Of a stretch of DNA of 64,000 bases, positions 45,401-57,350 are shown piece by piece. The translations under genes and the position numbers were made by a program. Every line of letters starts with the position of its first letter. Position 1 is the first letter of the stretch. The stretch is from positions 62,001 through 126,000 of the forward strand of contig JAWHQI010000061.1 in the NCBI GenBank assembly GCA_033032865.1. Direction: 5' to 3'. The notes beneath the pieces are model-generated. The model did not search any database, was not told the DNA's origin, and was given only the letters and a program-made list of their open reading frames with translations. This DNA comes from Dactylorhiza incarnata. Lineage: Eukaryota; Streptophyta; Magnoliopsida; Asparagales; Orchidaceae.

Positions 45401-46270
45401 TATAGGCAGAGATAAATTAAGCCCGAGATAACACATGGATGCAGTTAGATATCAACAAAATCTGAACTGAGATTTTTGTTACCGAGGTGTGGAAGGGGAA
45501 GGGAAATGAGATCTGAAGCTGATTGAGTTCTGAAATGAGATCTGAAGTGATGCAGGTACCTAAGAAGAGGCAGAAGTGGAAAATATAAAAAACTGAAATG
45601 GAAAATATAAAAAAAAATGAAAGTGGAAGTCGGTGAAGAATAACTTACTGTGATTCAATGGAGATTCGTGGAGAGGGGGCGTAAATAGGCGGCAATATTA
45701 GAAAAACTTTTCAATGAAACGCGTTTTCGTCGATGTTGAAGGGCTTAGCGGGATGGCAATGCGATATTGTAGAGGAAAGAGGAAGAAGAAGTTACGGGGA
45801 TGAATCTGAAGAAGTAGATGTGGCGATGTTCGACTGGAAGAGATGGGATCCTGTAGTGCGGAATGGATTTAGGGTATGAGAGTGGATATGCAGTGAAGGA
45901 GGAGAAAACATTTACCTAGTTGAACGGGGGAAATTGTCGGGGAAGCTTCAATAGGCGGGAGGAGAAGCAGGCGCGGGAGGAGAAGCAGGCGGAAATTGTC
46001 GGGGAAGCTTCAATAGGCGGGAGGAGAAGCAGGCGCGGGAGGAGAAGCAGTCGCGGGAGGAGAAGCAGCCGCGGGAGGAAGGATTAGGGCTGAGCGGGTT
46101 TTGGCGTGGGAGCGGATAGTTAAAGCCGAGCGAGAAAATAAATGGACGGCGTGATGGTTCCAATGAACGGGTAGGATTAAAGGATGTCTCATTTACCTAG
46201 CCATAATACCTTGCCATTGACTCTATATCATATTTCTTTTTAATATAGTATAGATATATATATATATATA

Positions 46271-46904
46271 CGAGTGACCGGCACGGGCCTCCGGCCCTCG
46301 CGCCCCGCGCGACAGTACCCGACTCATGGCGGCAGGCTCCGCCCTCCCCCCGACGGGCTCCGCCCTCCCCCCGACGGGCTCCGCCCTCCCCCCAATATAC
46401 GTAATAATTAATTATTACGTCATATATGTTAATATGTTAATATACTTTATTATACTTATATATGTTTATATAATATAATTATTATACTTATATTAATATA
46501 ATTATTATTTATAAAATTACATAAATAGAACAATATAAGTAAAAATTATTTGAATTATTATCATAAATGACTGCTTGGCTTGTTGGATTAAGCTGTTCCT
46601 CTTGTTTGTGAGGTCATGGGTTCAAAACCAGACAGCCTCTTTTTAAAATAAAATAAAATTTTAATAGTTATAGGGGCAAAATCGTAATTTCACATAGGTT
46701 TAGGACACACTAGTTGTAGTTTGGGAGACCTAGCAAAATGTGGAGAGAGAGTGTGATTTTATTGAGCTCGATCGGACGGCGGTAGAATTATGAAGCCGTG
46801 ATCAGACGGCTGTGGTTTGATTTTGTCTCAATTTCTTTGCCATGAAGTGTCTATATACCTTGCCATGGACACAAAAACGATATTTCTTTATAATATAGTA
46901 TAGA
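46271..46904 (-). mobile_element. Short Helitron-like element (right arm)
   Basis: Inverted counterpart of 30103-30750. It is 634 bp, with three VNTR units instead of four. The next Helitron-like start is at 46254 (minus strand), separated by a TA tract. Confidence 0.6.
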
Positions 46905-47409
46905 TATATATATATATGAGACACAGTGCACGAGGGGGCCCCCGTGCCCCGCGCGACAGTACTCTACGCGCACCTGGCGGGCTTCGCCCGCACCCGGCGG
47001 GGCTTGGTGTGACAGTGCACGGGGGACCCCCCGTTCCCACGGGCTTTGCCAGCCCCTGACGTGCGAAGCACTTGACGGCTCCGGATACTGTTAATATTTT
47101 GAAGATTGAAATTAACCAAATTAATTTAACGTCTTCTATATATAACTGGTTATATAACCGGTTCTTATTCCCAACTCATATTTGTAATTGAAATGTGATT
47201 AGTGAGTGGTGAAAAAACTGAATAACTGGATGTGGAATGAAGTAATGAAAAAATAGCTGGGAAGCTTTGTTCGAAAATGAAATCGAATATCTTATGAGCA
47301 TGAGTTGGACATGAGTCGAACATCTTATGTGCATGAGTTGGACATGAGTCGAACATCTTATGTGCATGAGTCGAAATGAAGGATTAACTGGTATGGTATA
47401 ATAGATCGG

Positions 47410-47779
47410 TGTTACCGACTTGCAACAGGAGGAGCCGTCGTGGCAAGTCTACTCGAGGAGGGCGCACGCGCACATGGCGGGAAGCGAACCGGAGGCACGA
47501 TCCGCACGGCCCGAGTCCGGTCCGACTACGGAATAGGCCGACCGGTTATTTATATATTAATTCCTATGTTATGTTGGTCTAATTTCAGTTTGTGTTACTT
47601 TGTTATGTGATGGGGCCTTCCTTCTATATAAGGGGGTCTTGTTGATGTAAGAACTATCTTTTGGATCAAATATTGTGTGAGGGATGATCCCTCTTCCTCC
47701 TCTCTCAAAACCCTAGCTCTTTCTCTCAAGCTTCTCATCCCCCTTCCTCTTTTGCTCTTCGGAATCCCTAGAGGTAACA
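47410..47779 (+). mobile_element. Element C-type solo LTR (L2, 370 bp)
   Basis: The complete LTR runs TGTTACC...GGTAACA, with TATATAAG at 47625-47632 and a plant 5' UTR-like segment (AAAACCCTAGCTC). No PBS or gag follows: sequence switches at once to ATCTGGCAGGG. Flanks ATCGG (47405-47409) and ATCTG (47780-47784) may be a 5-bp TSD with one change, which fits a solo LTR. Confidence 0.75.
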
Positions 47780-48757
47780 ATCTGGCAGGGACTTTTATCT
47801 ATCAGAGCATTAGTCGAACATCTTATGTGCATATGCAGGTGCTTTTGAAAGCTAAGAAAGAAACCTAACTTGTTGGTGGAATTTTGTTGTTAAAATTCAG
47901 TCAGCATATTGTTTGGAAATTAAGAATAGGGGATGTACAGTTAAATGAAATCGACATAATAGGGATAAGAAATCTAAAATGAGAATGGTGGCTTTAAAAA
48001 GAATGAAATCTGTTAAAAGTATATTAGGAAATTTTAATTTTTACCTAGATGGACAGAGGGTTGGAGTTGTCCCCCCTGTTGTAATCTGTTGATTTCTTTG
48101 TTGTATCTGCATATGTAGAGAGTGGCGTAAGGATTGAGTGAATGAAGAAATGAAGCGGGAGAGATAGAAAGAAAGAGGGGATTTGAGGAGTTTCTTACCG
48201 AGGATGTCGATGCCCGCGTCGTGAGTTGGAGTGAGTGTTTCGCCTACGGGATCGGCATTAGCGAGGACCTCTGGAGAGGTAGAAAGAGGGGGGGAGGGGG
48301 TGAAGGATTTTCTTACCGACGATGCCGGTGTCCGCCTAGCGATTTGGAGCGAGGGTTTCGCCTACGGTGTCGGCAGCAACAGGGATCTCTGGGGAGGAAG
48401 ATGAGTTGGGGTGGGAAGCACAAATCGAAAATGATTAATGAAGACCTGTAAGAAGAAAATGAAAATGATTAATGAAGAGAATCAATTAATGAAGAGACCT
48501 GTAAGAAGGAATCGAGGAAGAGGAAAGAAATCAAGCAGTGACAAATGGGTTCTTACGGCCGATCCGCTGAAATGGGGGAGTGATGGCCGCGGTTGAGGTG
48601 AAGTTTTTTTGTTGGTAGGTGGAGATCCGACGGCCGGGTTGACGGTTGCAAAGGAGGAGCTGGCGTCGCGGCGGCGTGGAGTTGTATAGGCGCGAGTGCG
48701 GAAACCCTGGAGGGCGCCGATGCGGGAAGGGGAAGTAATAGATATATACACACACAC
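47780..48757 (-). other. Non-element flank of right arm with duplicated exon-like blocks
   Basis: About 1 kb with no counterpart elsewhere in the window. It contains a ~124-bp imperfect duplication (about 48182-48290 and 48305-48410) with TTTCGCCTACGG and GGCA motifs, each next to TTCTTAC, the reverse of a GTAAGAA splice donor. This suggests captured gene fragments on the minus strand. No protein was recognised. It ends at a (CA)n tract where element C is truncated. Confidence 0.45.
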
Positions 48758-51700
48758 ATGTCCTCAAGGCAATAATCGGGGAACTGGCGTCGAAAGTCGT
48801 CCCGCAGAAGCCAAGTCGCGGAGCTGAGTGGTCGGTCGCGCCATGCGACTCGAATCTCGTCTGGGAGAGGATCCCCGGGAGTATGATGGCGCCGATCCAC
48901 GATCGTGGCCGGGTACAGCGGTGGGGAGTCGGAGTGCTCGATGTCTGTTGGGATGTGATCGGTAACGGGGTGGTCGCCGATGACTCGGCGGAGCTGAGAA
49001 ACGTGGAAAACCGGATGGATCCGGCTCTGGTCTGGTAGGCGAAGGCGATAGGTCACGGCGCCGATGCGTCTGATGATCTCAAAGGGCCCAAAAAAACATG
49101 GGGCCAGCTTAGGGCAGGTGCGGCGGGCGACTGTCAACTGGCGGTAGGGGTGAAGCTTGATGAAAACTCGCTCACCCACCTAGAAGGAAAGGTCCCGGCG
49201 CTTTCGGTTGGCAAACGAGATCATCTTGGCCTGAGCCCGATGAAGGTGGTGCTTCAGGCTATCCAAAATGGTATCTCGATCATGAAGGTGGTCGGCCAGG
49301 CTGGCCACGGGGCATTCGCCCGGAAGATGTCGTAGTATCGAGGGAGGTGGCCGGCCATAAACTGTTTCGAACGGCGAAGTGTTGGCCGAATGGTGGTACG
49401 AGGTGTTGTAGGAATACTCCGCCCAGCAGAGCCACTTCGCCCATGAGCCAGGCCTCTCACCAATGAAGCATCTGAGGTAAGTCTCCAAACAACGGTTGAG
49501 CACTTCAGACTGCCCGTCCGACTGTGGGTGGTATGCGGTGCTCATCCGGAGCCGTGTGCCCTGAAGACGGAAAAGAGATGTCCAGAAACTGCTGAGAAAG
49601 AGCGGGTCTCGGTCACTCACAATGGAGCAAGGAAAACCGTGAAGGCGGACGATCTCGGAGATGAAACAATCGGCCACGATTGCTGCCGTATAAGGGTGGC
49701 ACAGCGGAATGAAATGGCTATACTTCGTCAACCGGTCAACGACTACGAGAATGCAGTCAAACCCGTTCGACCGCGGTAGCCGTGTGATAAAGTCCATCGC
49801 TATGTCCTCCCAGACACGCTCGGGAATCGGCAGAGGCTGTAGCAGGCCGCCCGGAAACAGTGTATCGTACTTGGCCTTCTGGCAAGGGAGGCAGGCCGCC
49901 ACGTAGGTCTTCACCTGGCGTAGCATGTGGGTCCAGTATAAGGAGGCGGCTAGCCGTCGGTAGGTCCTGAACGCGCCGGCGTGACCGCCCGAGGGCGTCG
50001 AATGAAACTCTGCGAGAAGGAGCGGGATGCGGGTCGAAGAAGCGGAGAGAACAAGGTGGCCCCGATGAAATAGCCGTCCCCCGATCAAGGAGTACGGTGG
50101 CCGTGCCGCGGGGTCGGCGAGCAAGGCCGTGCGGATTGCAAGCAAGTGGGGGTCGGCCTCCGCCTCCTGCTGTAAGATGGTGGTGTCGTCCCAAACCGGG
50201 CGGGAAATAGCGGCTAACTCCGAAGCCTGAGGGTGACGTGATAGTGCATCCGCCGCTCGGTTGGTCTTCGCAGACCGGAACTCAATCGAAAAATCATATC
50301 CCAGAAGCTTGGCAACCCACAGCTGCTGTGTCGGTGTGGCGATCTTCTGCTGCAGCAGATACCGGAGGCTGTGATGATCAGTGCGGACGATGAAAGGTCG
50401 GCCCAACAGGTACGGCCGCCAATGCTGCACGACCAACACCTAGGCCATCAGCTCGTTCTCGTATGTCGACCGGCTGCGTACGACCGACGAGAAGGCGCGG
50501 CTAAAATAAGTGATCGGGCGGCCGGCCTGCATCAGGACCGCGCCGACGCCGGAGCCGGAGGCGTCGCATTCCACGATGAACGGTTGTCGAAAATCCGGCA
50601 TGGCCAAAACCGGTCCACGGATCAAGGCGGACTGCAAGGCGGCGAAGGCGGCCATGGCGGCTGGCGGCCACGAGAAGGGACCATCGGTTGGGGCCTTCAG
50701 CAACTGAGTGAGAGGGCGGGCCACCCCCCCCCCCCCCATAATCCTGGATAAAGCGCCGGTAGTACCCGGTCAGGCCGAGAAAGGCCCGTACATCGCGAAC
50801 AGAAGTGGGAGTCGGCCACCGGGTCACGGCTTCAATCTTGTCTGCATCCATAGCGACACCCTGGGCGGAGATCGTGTGGCCCAGATAGCTCACTGTCGTG
50901 GCCCCAAAGGTACTCTTCTTCCGGTTGAGGGTAAAGTGACGACGGCGCAGAGTAGTAAAAGTCTCCCGAATATGGTGGAGACGGTCCTGCCAGGAAGTAC
51001 TGAAAACAAGAATGTCATCAAAGAAAACCAGAACGTGCTTACGCAGGACCGGGCGGAATAGGTCATTCATGGAAGCCTGGAAAGTAGCGGGAGCGTTGGT
51101 GAGCCCGAACGGCATCACCAAAAACTCGAAGTGGCCTTCGTGGGTCCGAAAAGCCGTCTTCGGGACGTCTTCCGGTCGGACCCGTATCTGGTGATAGCCG
51201 GCGCGGAGGTCGAGTTTGGTGAAAAACACGGCGCCGTGTAACTCGTCCAGCAGCTCCTGAATGACCGGGATCGGGTACTTGTCCGACACCGTTGCCTTGT
51301 TCAGCTCCCTGTAATCCACGCAGAAACGCCAGCTGTCGTCCTTCTTGCGGACAAGAAGCACCGGGCTGGAGAAGGGGCTCGCACTGGGCCGAATCAAGCC
51401 TCCCAACATCATCTCTCGAACCAACCGTTCGATCTCGTCCTTCTGTGTGTGCCCGTATCGGTAAGGTCGGGCAGAAACCGCTGCGACACCGGGCTGTAGT
51501 ACAATGGCGTGGTCGGTCGGCCGCGCGGGGGGAAGGTCGGGTAGCGGCTCAAAGAGCGCCGGAAATTCCTCAAGGAGCGCCGTCATGTCGGCCGAAAGGC
51601 CGTCGGCCGACGACGGAGGGGTGGGTTGCACCATTCACAACCACGCCGAGTAGTCGATGTCAGTGATGTGGGTCATGGCGCGGAAAGAAATGGGCGAGCG

Positions 51701-51901
51701 TAGGAGCGTCGAATCGCCCACCAAGCGGCAGGGTTGGCCCTGGTGGAGAAAGGACATGGTCATAGACGCCCAATTGACGCGGACGTCGCCCAGAGTTTGC
51801 AACCACGCGAACCCCAAGATGGCGTCAAGGCCCCCAGCTCGAAGAGGTAGAAGTCCGTGGTGACCGTGCACGAGCCCAGGGACAGGGTGACGCCCGAGCA
51901 C
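48758..51901 (-). pseudogene. pol: Element C Pol remnant with chromodomain
   Basis: Reading on the minus strand, an in-frame TGA at 51635-51637 separates the end of the protease region from RT (51634 downward; FCVDYRELNKA, FFDD). A run of about 16 G (C on the plus strand, 50722-50738) shifts the frame between RT and RNase H. RNase H (VECDASGSGVGAVL) ends at a TAG at 50440-50442. Integrase follows (MDFITRLPRS, VSDRDPLF, GQSEVLNR), then a TAG at 49180-49182. The tail has the integrase C-terminal domain (HPVFHVSQLR) and a group II chromodomain (WRDRPLSSATW). The element is dead. Confidence 0.92.
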
Positions 51902-53374
51902 TGGCCTAAGGTGGGACGGCGGCGGCCGTCTCCCAGACAGACGGAGAAGTCGGGGGAAGGATCGGTCGGTAACCCCAGGTGGCGTGCGAGAGGGGCCGAC
52001 ATGAAATTGTGGCTCGCCCCACTGTCAATCATCACAATGACGGGCCGGTCGTGGAGCACCCCGGACAACTTCATCGTCCGTGGCCCCGTAAGGCCGCCCA
52101 CTGAGTAAAAGGGAAGCTCCAGGACGTTGAGCGGAGCAGTCTCTGGCTCTCCGACGAAAGGATCCGGTGGCGCCTCCTCCAACGAAGGGTCCTCTAATCC
52201 GTCGGGGCTGTCGCCGTCCACGAAAAGGGCATGAAACTCCTTAACGGGACATACGTGTTGCGGGGAGTAGGGCTGGCGGCAACGGAAGCAGAGCCCACGT
52301 CGGCGGAGGTCGTTGTAGTCGACGCGTTGCGGGCCTTCTGGTCGGGGAGGCCGGCCGGCACCCGGAGGCGGAAAGCGCTGAGCGGGGGCCGACGGCGGAG
52401 GTGGCCGAAAGGTGAATGGAGCGGCCGGTCGAGGGCCGAGGTCCGCCTCGATGGCCCGAGCAAGGTCGAGGGCCTCGGACACCGTGCGCGGGTGATGCGT
52501 GCGAAGACGGGAGCGGATGTTGGGACGGAGGGCTTGGAGGAAGAAGTCGAGGTAATGGTCGGGAGGGAGGCCCGACACTTGAGTGACCAGCGCAACGAAC
52601 TCGTCGATGTAGGCATCCACCGTGGTGGACTGACGGGTCGTGCAAAGCCGCTCGATGGCGGAGCCGGCGTAACGAGCGTCGTAGCGGCTCACCATTTCGT
52701 GTTTGAACTCCGTCCACGAAATGGCGGGTTGGATTTGCCGAAGCCAACGGGCCCAATGGAGGGCCGACTACGGCCGTGCTAACTTTGTCCATTGGCGACG
52801 TCCCGTGGAGATCGAAAAATTGCTCCGCACGAGCAATCCATCCGAGGGGGTCCGTGCCGGAGAAGGAAGGGATGTCGAGTGCGAGGGCGGAGCGGTCGGC
52901 GGTGAAGCCGGCCGAGGGGGGCATGCCGAGGACGGAGACGGTCTCCGTAGAGAATGCCGGGGTCGGGGCTGGAACCGGGAGCGGGGGAACACAGCCGAAG
53001 GTGATGCCGGCGGCGGCAGGCGATCGGAGGAGAGGATCCGGCCGGAGGGGCTCCGGGCGGAGGTGCGGAACGGGGCTGCCGTGCGCCTGGCTATCCCGTT
53101 CCGGCGCCCAGGCGGCAATGCGGGCGAGGAGTTCCGCCTGGCCGGGCGCCAGGGAGGCCTGGCCGGCTGCGAAGGAAGCCTGGCCGGACGTGAGCGCGTC
53201 CTGGCCGGCGGTGAGGGCTGCGACAACGTTCTGCAGCGCGGAGAGATGCGCGGCCTGTGCAGTGACGCGTTCGGCGATGTCGTCCGGGGCAGAGTCAGAG
53301 TCGGCGGGGCGGGATGTCGAACCGCAAGCCATGTAGCGTCCTGTGCAGTGATCGAGCGGGTATCCGGCGGCCAA
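51760..53374 (-). pseudogene. gag: Element C Gag-protease remnant
   Basis: The minus-strand frame from 53374 encodes a long Ala/Gly/Gln-rich N-terminus, then the gag core start (FSGTDPLGWIARAEQFF). A frameshift near 52740 moves to the frame ending at 51760, which has the rest of gag (RYDARYAGSAIERL), a zinc knuckle variant CFRCRQPYSPQHVC and the protease site Asp-Ser-Gly (MIDSGASHNFMS). A second frameshift near 51850 leads into the pol frame. Gag and protease appear to be one fused frame in the ancestor, unlike A and B. Confidence 0.85.
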
Positions 53375-53385
53375 GGGCCAGGCGG

Positions 53386-53402
53386 AGCGGCAGGTCGGAC
53401 CA
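53386..53402 (-). promoter_or_regulatory. Candidate element C primer binding site
   Basis: Next to the LTR (minus strand) the sequence is TTTGGTCCGACCTGCC; the TGG fits a tRNA 3' CCA, but this is not the initiator-Met PBS of A and B. I cannot name the tRNA. Confidence 0.5.
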
Positions 53403-53404
53403 AA

Positions 53405-53776
53405 TGTTACCTCTAGGGATTCCGAAGAGCAAGAGAGGAAGGGGGATGAGAAGCTTGAGAGAAAGAGCTAGGGTTTTGAGAGAGGAGGAAGAGGGATCAG
53501 CCCTCACACAAAATATTTGATCCAAAAGATAGTTCTTACATCAACAAGACCCCCTTATATAGAAGGAAGGCCCCACCGCATAACAAAGTAACACAAACTG
53601 AAATTAGACCAACATAACACAGGAATTAATATATAAATAACCGGTCGGCCTATTCCGTAGTCGGACCGGACTCGGGCCGTGCGGATCGTGCCTCCGGTTC
53701 GCTTCCCGCCATGTGCGCGCGCGCCCTCCTCGAGTAGACTTGCCACGGCGGCTCCTCCTGTTGCAAGTCGGTAACA
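53405..53776 (-). repeat. Element C 5' LTR (L3, 372 bp) and start of third arm copy
   Basis: TGTTACC...GGTAACA ends; minus-strand TATATAAG at about 53554-53561. It is followed by CCGATCTATTATACC exactly as after L1 (29555). Confidence 0.92.
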
Positions 53777-54321
53777 CCGATCTATTATACCATACCAGTT
53801 AATCCTTCATTTCGACTCATGCACATAAGATGTTCGACTCATGTCCAACTCATGCACATAAGATGTTCGACTCATGTCCAACTCATGCTCATAAGATATT
53901 CGATTTCATTTTCGAACAAAGCTTCCCAGCTATTTTTTCATTACTTCATTCCACATCCAGTTATTCAGTTTTTTTACCACTCACTAATCACATTTCAATT
54001 ACAAATATGAGTTGGGAATAAGAACCGGTTATATAACCAGTTATATATAGAAGACGTTAAATTAATTTGGTTAATTTCAATCTTCAAAATATTAACAGTA
54101 TCCGGAGCCGTCAAGTGCTTCGCACGCCAGGGGCTGGCAAAGCCCGTGGGAACGGGGGTCCCCCGTGCACTGTCACACCAAGCCCCGCCGGGGAACGGGG
54201 GGTCCCCCGTGCACTGTCACACCAAGCCCCGCCGGGTGCGGGCGAAGCCCGCCAGGTGCGCGTAGAGTACTGTCGCGCGGGGCACGGGGGGCCCCTCGTG
54301 CACTGTGTCTCATATATATAT

Positions 54322-54931
54322 ATACCATATTATAAAGAAATATCGTTTTTGTGTCCATGGCAAGGTATATAGGCACTTCATGGCAAAGAAATTGAGACAA
54401 AATCAAACCACAGCCGTCTGATCACGGCTTCATAATTCTACCGCCGTCCGATCGAGCTCAATAAAATCACACTCTCTCTCCACATTTTGCTAGGTCTCCC
54501 AAACCTACAACTAGTGTGTCCTAAACCTATGTGAAATTACGATTTTGCCCCTATAACTATTAAAATTTTATTTTATTTTAAAAAGAGGTTGTCTGGTTTT
54601 GAACCCATGAACCTCACAAACAAGAGGAACAGCTTAATCCAACAAGTCAAGCAGTCATTTATGATAATAATTCAAATAATTTTTACTTATATTGTTCTAT
54701 TTATGTAATTTTATAAATAATAATTATATTAATATAAGTATAATAATTATATTATATAAACATATATAAGTATAATAAAGTATATTAACATATTAACATA
54801 TATGACGTAATAATTAATTATTACGTATATTGGGGGAGGGCGGAGCCCGTTGGGGGGAGGGCGGAGCCTGCCGCCATGAGTCGGGTACTGTCGCGCGGGG
54901 CGCGAGGGCCGGAGGCCCGTGCCTGTCACTC

Positions 54932-54932
<1 letters not shown>
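54322..54932 (+). mobile_element. Short Helitron-like element (third copy)
   Basis: Counterpart of 30103-30750. The TCTATACTA start is degraded (ACCATATTATAAAG) and only two VNTR units remain. It is followed by about 38 bp of TA repeats and a second Helitron-like start at 54971. Confidence 0.55.

Positions 54933-54970
<38 letters not shown>
54933..54970. repeat. (TA)n microsatellite
   Basis: About 19 TA units between two Helitron-like ends, longer than in the left arm (30751-30764). Confidence 0.95.
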
Positions 54971-54973
<3 letters not shown>

Positions 54974-57350
54974 ATACTATATTAAAAAGAAATATGATAT
55001 AGAGTCAATGGCAAGGTATTATGGCTAGGTAAATGAGACATCCTTTAATCCTACCCGTTCATTGGAACCATCACGCCGTCCATTTATTTTCTCGCTCGGC
55101 TTTAACTATCCGCTCCCACGCCAAAACCCGCTCTGCCCTAATCCTTCCTCCCGCGGCTGCTTCTCCTCCCGCGACTGCTTCTCCTCCCGCGCCTGCTTCT
55201 CCTCCCGCCTATTGAAGCTTCCCCGACAATTTCCGCCTGCTTCTCCTCCCGCGCCTGCTTCTCCTCCCGCCTATTGAAGCTTCCCCGACAATTTCCGCCT
55301 GCTTCTCCTCCCGCGCCTGCTTCTCCTCCCGCCTATTGAAGCTTCCCCGACAATTTCCCCCGTTCAACTAGGTAAATGTTTTCTCCTCCTTCACTGCATA
55401 TCCACTCTCATACCCTAAATCCATTCCGCACTACAGGATCCCATCTCTTCCAGTCGAACATCGCCACATCTACTTCTTCAGATTCATCCCCGTAACTTCT
55501 TCTTCCTCTTTCCTCTACAATATCGCATTGCCATCCCGCTAAGCCCTTCAACATCGACGAAAACGCGTTTCATTGAAAAGTTTTTCTAATATTGCCGCCT
55601 ATTTACGCCCCCTCTCCACGAATCTCCATTGAATCACAGTAAGTTATTCTTCACCGACTTCCACTTTCATTTTTTTTTATATTTTCCACTTCTGCCTCTT
55701 CTTAGGTACCTGCATCACTTCAGATCTCATTTCAGAACTCAATCAGCTTCAGATCTCATTTCCCTTCCCCTTCCACACCTCGGTAACAAAAATCTCAGTT
55801 CAGATTTTGTTGATATCTAACTGCATCCATGTGTTATCTCGGGCTTAATTTATCTCTGCCTATAGCTTCTAATTGTTGGATTTGAACTTCAGGCGGCCTC
55901 AACATTGTTTAATGTCCTTGAGAATATTGTATAGTGCACAGCATGTGTTCATGTGTTTGTTACTGTGATTACAACCATAGTTTAGTGAAATTATGCATTT
56001 AAAATGCATTCATGTCCTGTTTGTTAAAATGTCTCCTAAGGATACTATATCCTGAAATTTCATAATCCGTGTTTTAGTTTATTTATATCGATAGTGCACA
56101 GCATTTATTTATATCGTTATCCTGAAATTTCATAACTCAGGTTCCTCTTCTCTTATTGTTATATCTTAATGATGTTTTTAGAAGCTCTACAAATAGATTG
56201 GTGCCTTAGTCAATAATATTGAAATACATGTTGAAGTAATTACCAAAGCTGAGATTAACCCTTGGGATAAAGGTGCATGTGAATCCCTAAGCATGTGCGC
56301 CTTCATGCAAATTATTTAAATTATAGTCAATTATTGTTCTTTTTATATCATTTATTATAGTTTCTTAAAATTAATGGTCAACATTATCCGCAAGCAAGTG
56401 ACATGCAAAAAAAATCTTGCAGGTAGCATTAACACATCACATTGGATCTTCAATAACAAACATATGTCTGAAAGTTTCTGTGGAAATACATAATATTATC
56501 TATGAGGCCTCTAAAAAATTTAACGCATTCCTTCTATTTTCTTAATCTCATGGTCGATGATTTTCAATGAATCACGTCTGTGTTCGCTCTAATGATGTCG
56601 ATGACTATATTATTATTTTTAACAACTCGGTTTCTGTTTCTTCACAAATTTATGAAGCTAATCAAGTACAATTTCAAATTTAAGGGTTCCATTTCTTCTC
56701 AGGTTTCATTCCAACAATGAGGCAGCTTATTCTTAAATGATGATTTTTTAACTTTGGTACCCACAACTGTGAATTCTTCTGATCTATTGAATAACAAATT
56801 TCATTCAAATTTAAAAATTTGTCAAAAGATTTTCAACTTACCGAAGAATATCGGCTCTGTTTGCCTCATACCAAACTAACTTTGAATAAATCATGATGCC
56901 AATTCATGGACTCAAAAAATAGTTCTATGTTCAGTCCACTCACATAATTTACACACATGTATGTCCTTATAAATTTGGTTGTCCACTTCACTATGCATAC
57001 ATGTACTCATCGTATTTCATGTTTCTCCTAACAATTAAAATTGCATTTCATGTTATCTCCATTCATATGATTTGAAAAAAATTTGTGAACACCCGGATTC
57101 TGTTGTAACTGAAGCTCACATTTCTTGATTCTGGATGCTCTGCTATATTCAGTTAACTCACTAAGTTTTTAGTCTTTTTTTTTTCAGCCGACACTCAGGG
57201 TTTTTACGTTTATTCAATGGCTGATTTAATTATGGTTTCCGATTTGAATTATTTTGATCAAAGCAGATTTGGATGGTCAAAACAACAATTTTTACATATG
57301 GAATTTTAGGGGTTCAATTATACCAAACTTATGCTAAGTTCATAAGTTGT
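54971..57350 (+). mobile_element. Second Helitron-like 5' end and AT-rich body (third copy)
   Basis: TCTATACTATATTAAAAAG at 54971 matches the start at 30765. The downstream body is the same as in the left arm, without its two extra tandem duplications but with three copies of a ~61-bp GCTTCTCCTCCCGCC...CAATTTC unit (about 55180-55360). Confidence 0.5.

Larger units (their letters stand above)
38604..47750 (-). repeat. Right arm of giant palindrome
   Basis: This is the inverted copy of 29211-38579. Mirror positions sum to about 77161-77183 over most of the arm, for example 33253-33486 with 43675-43908. Its contents mirror the left arm: MITEs, the duplicated LQIGDDLKQFF segments, the exon-like module and the Helitron-like ends. 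Many single-base variants and the lack of the left-arm duplications match the third copy. Confidence 0.95.
48758..53776 (-). mobile_element. Element C: truncated Reina/CRM-like chromovirus
   Basis: A minus-strand Ty3/gypsy element with its 5' LTR at 53405-53776, gag, protease, RT, RNase H, integrase and a chromodomain. It is cut off at 48757/48758 just after the chromodomain motif FPDYCLED, where sequence turns into TGTGTGTGT. The 3' LTR is absent. The RT signature (ARPYRY, EIERLVREM, FCVDYRELNKATV, FFDD) separates it from elements A and B and fits the Reina/CRM side of the chromoviruses. Confidence 0.88.

Noticed and set aside
29211..47750. Palindrome as a pure assembly or inverted-read artefact
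   Set aside because: The arms differ by substitutions, three tandem-duplication differences and VNTR counts, and a third copy exists. Not excluded without reads, but less likely.
52231..53416. Long plus-strand ORFs over element C gag
   Set aside because: They are GC-rich antisense shadows of the minus-strand gag frames.
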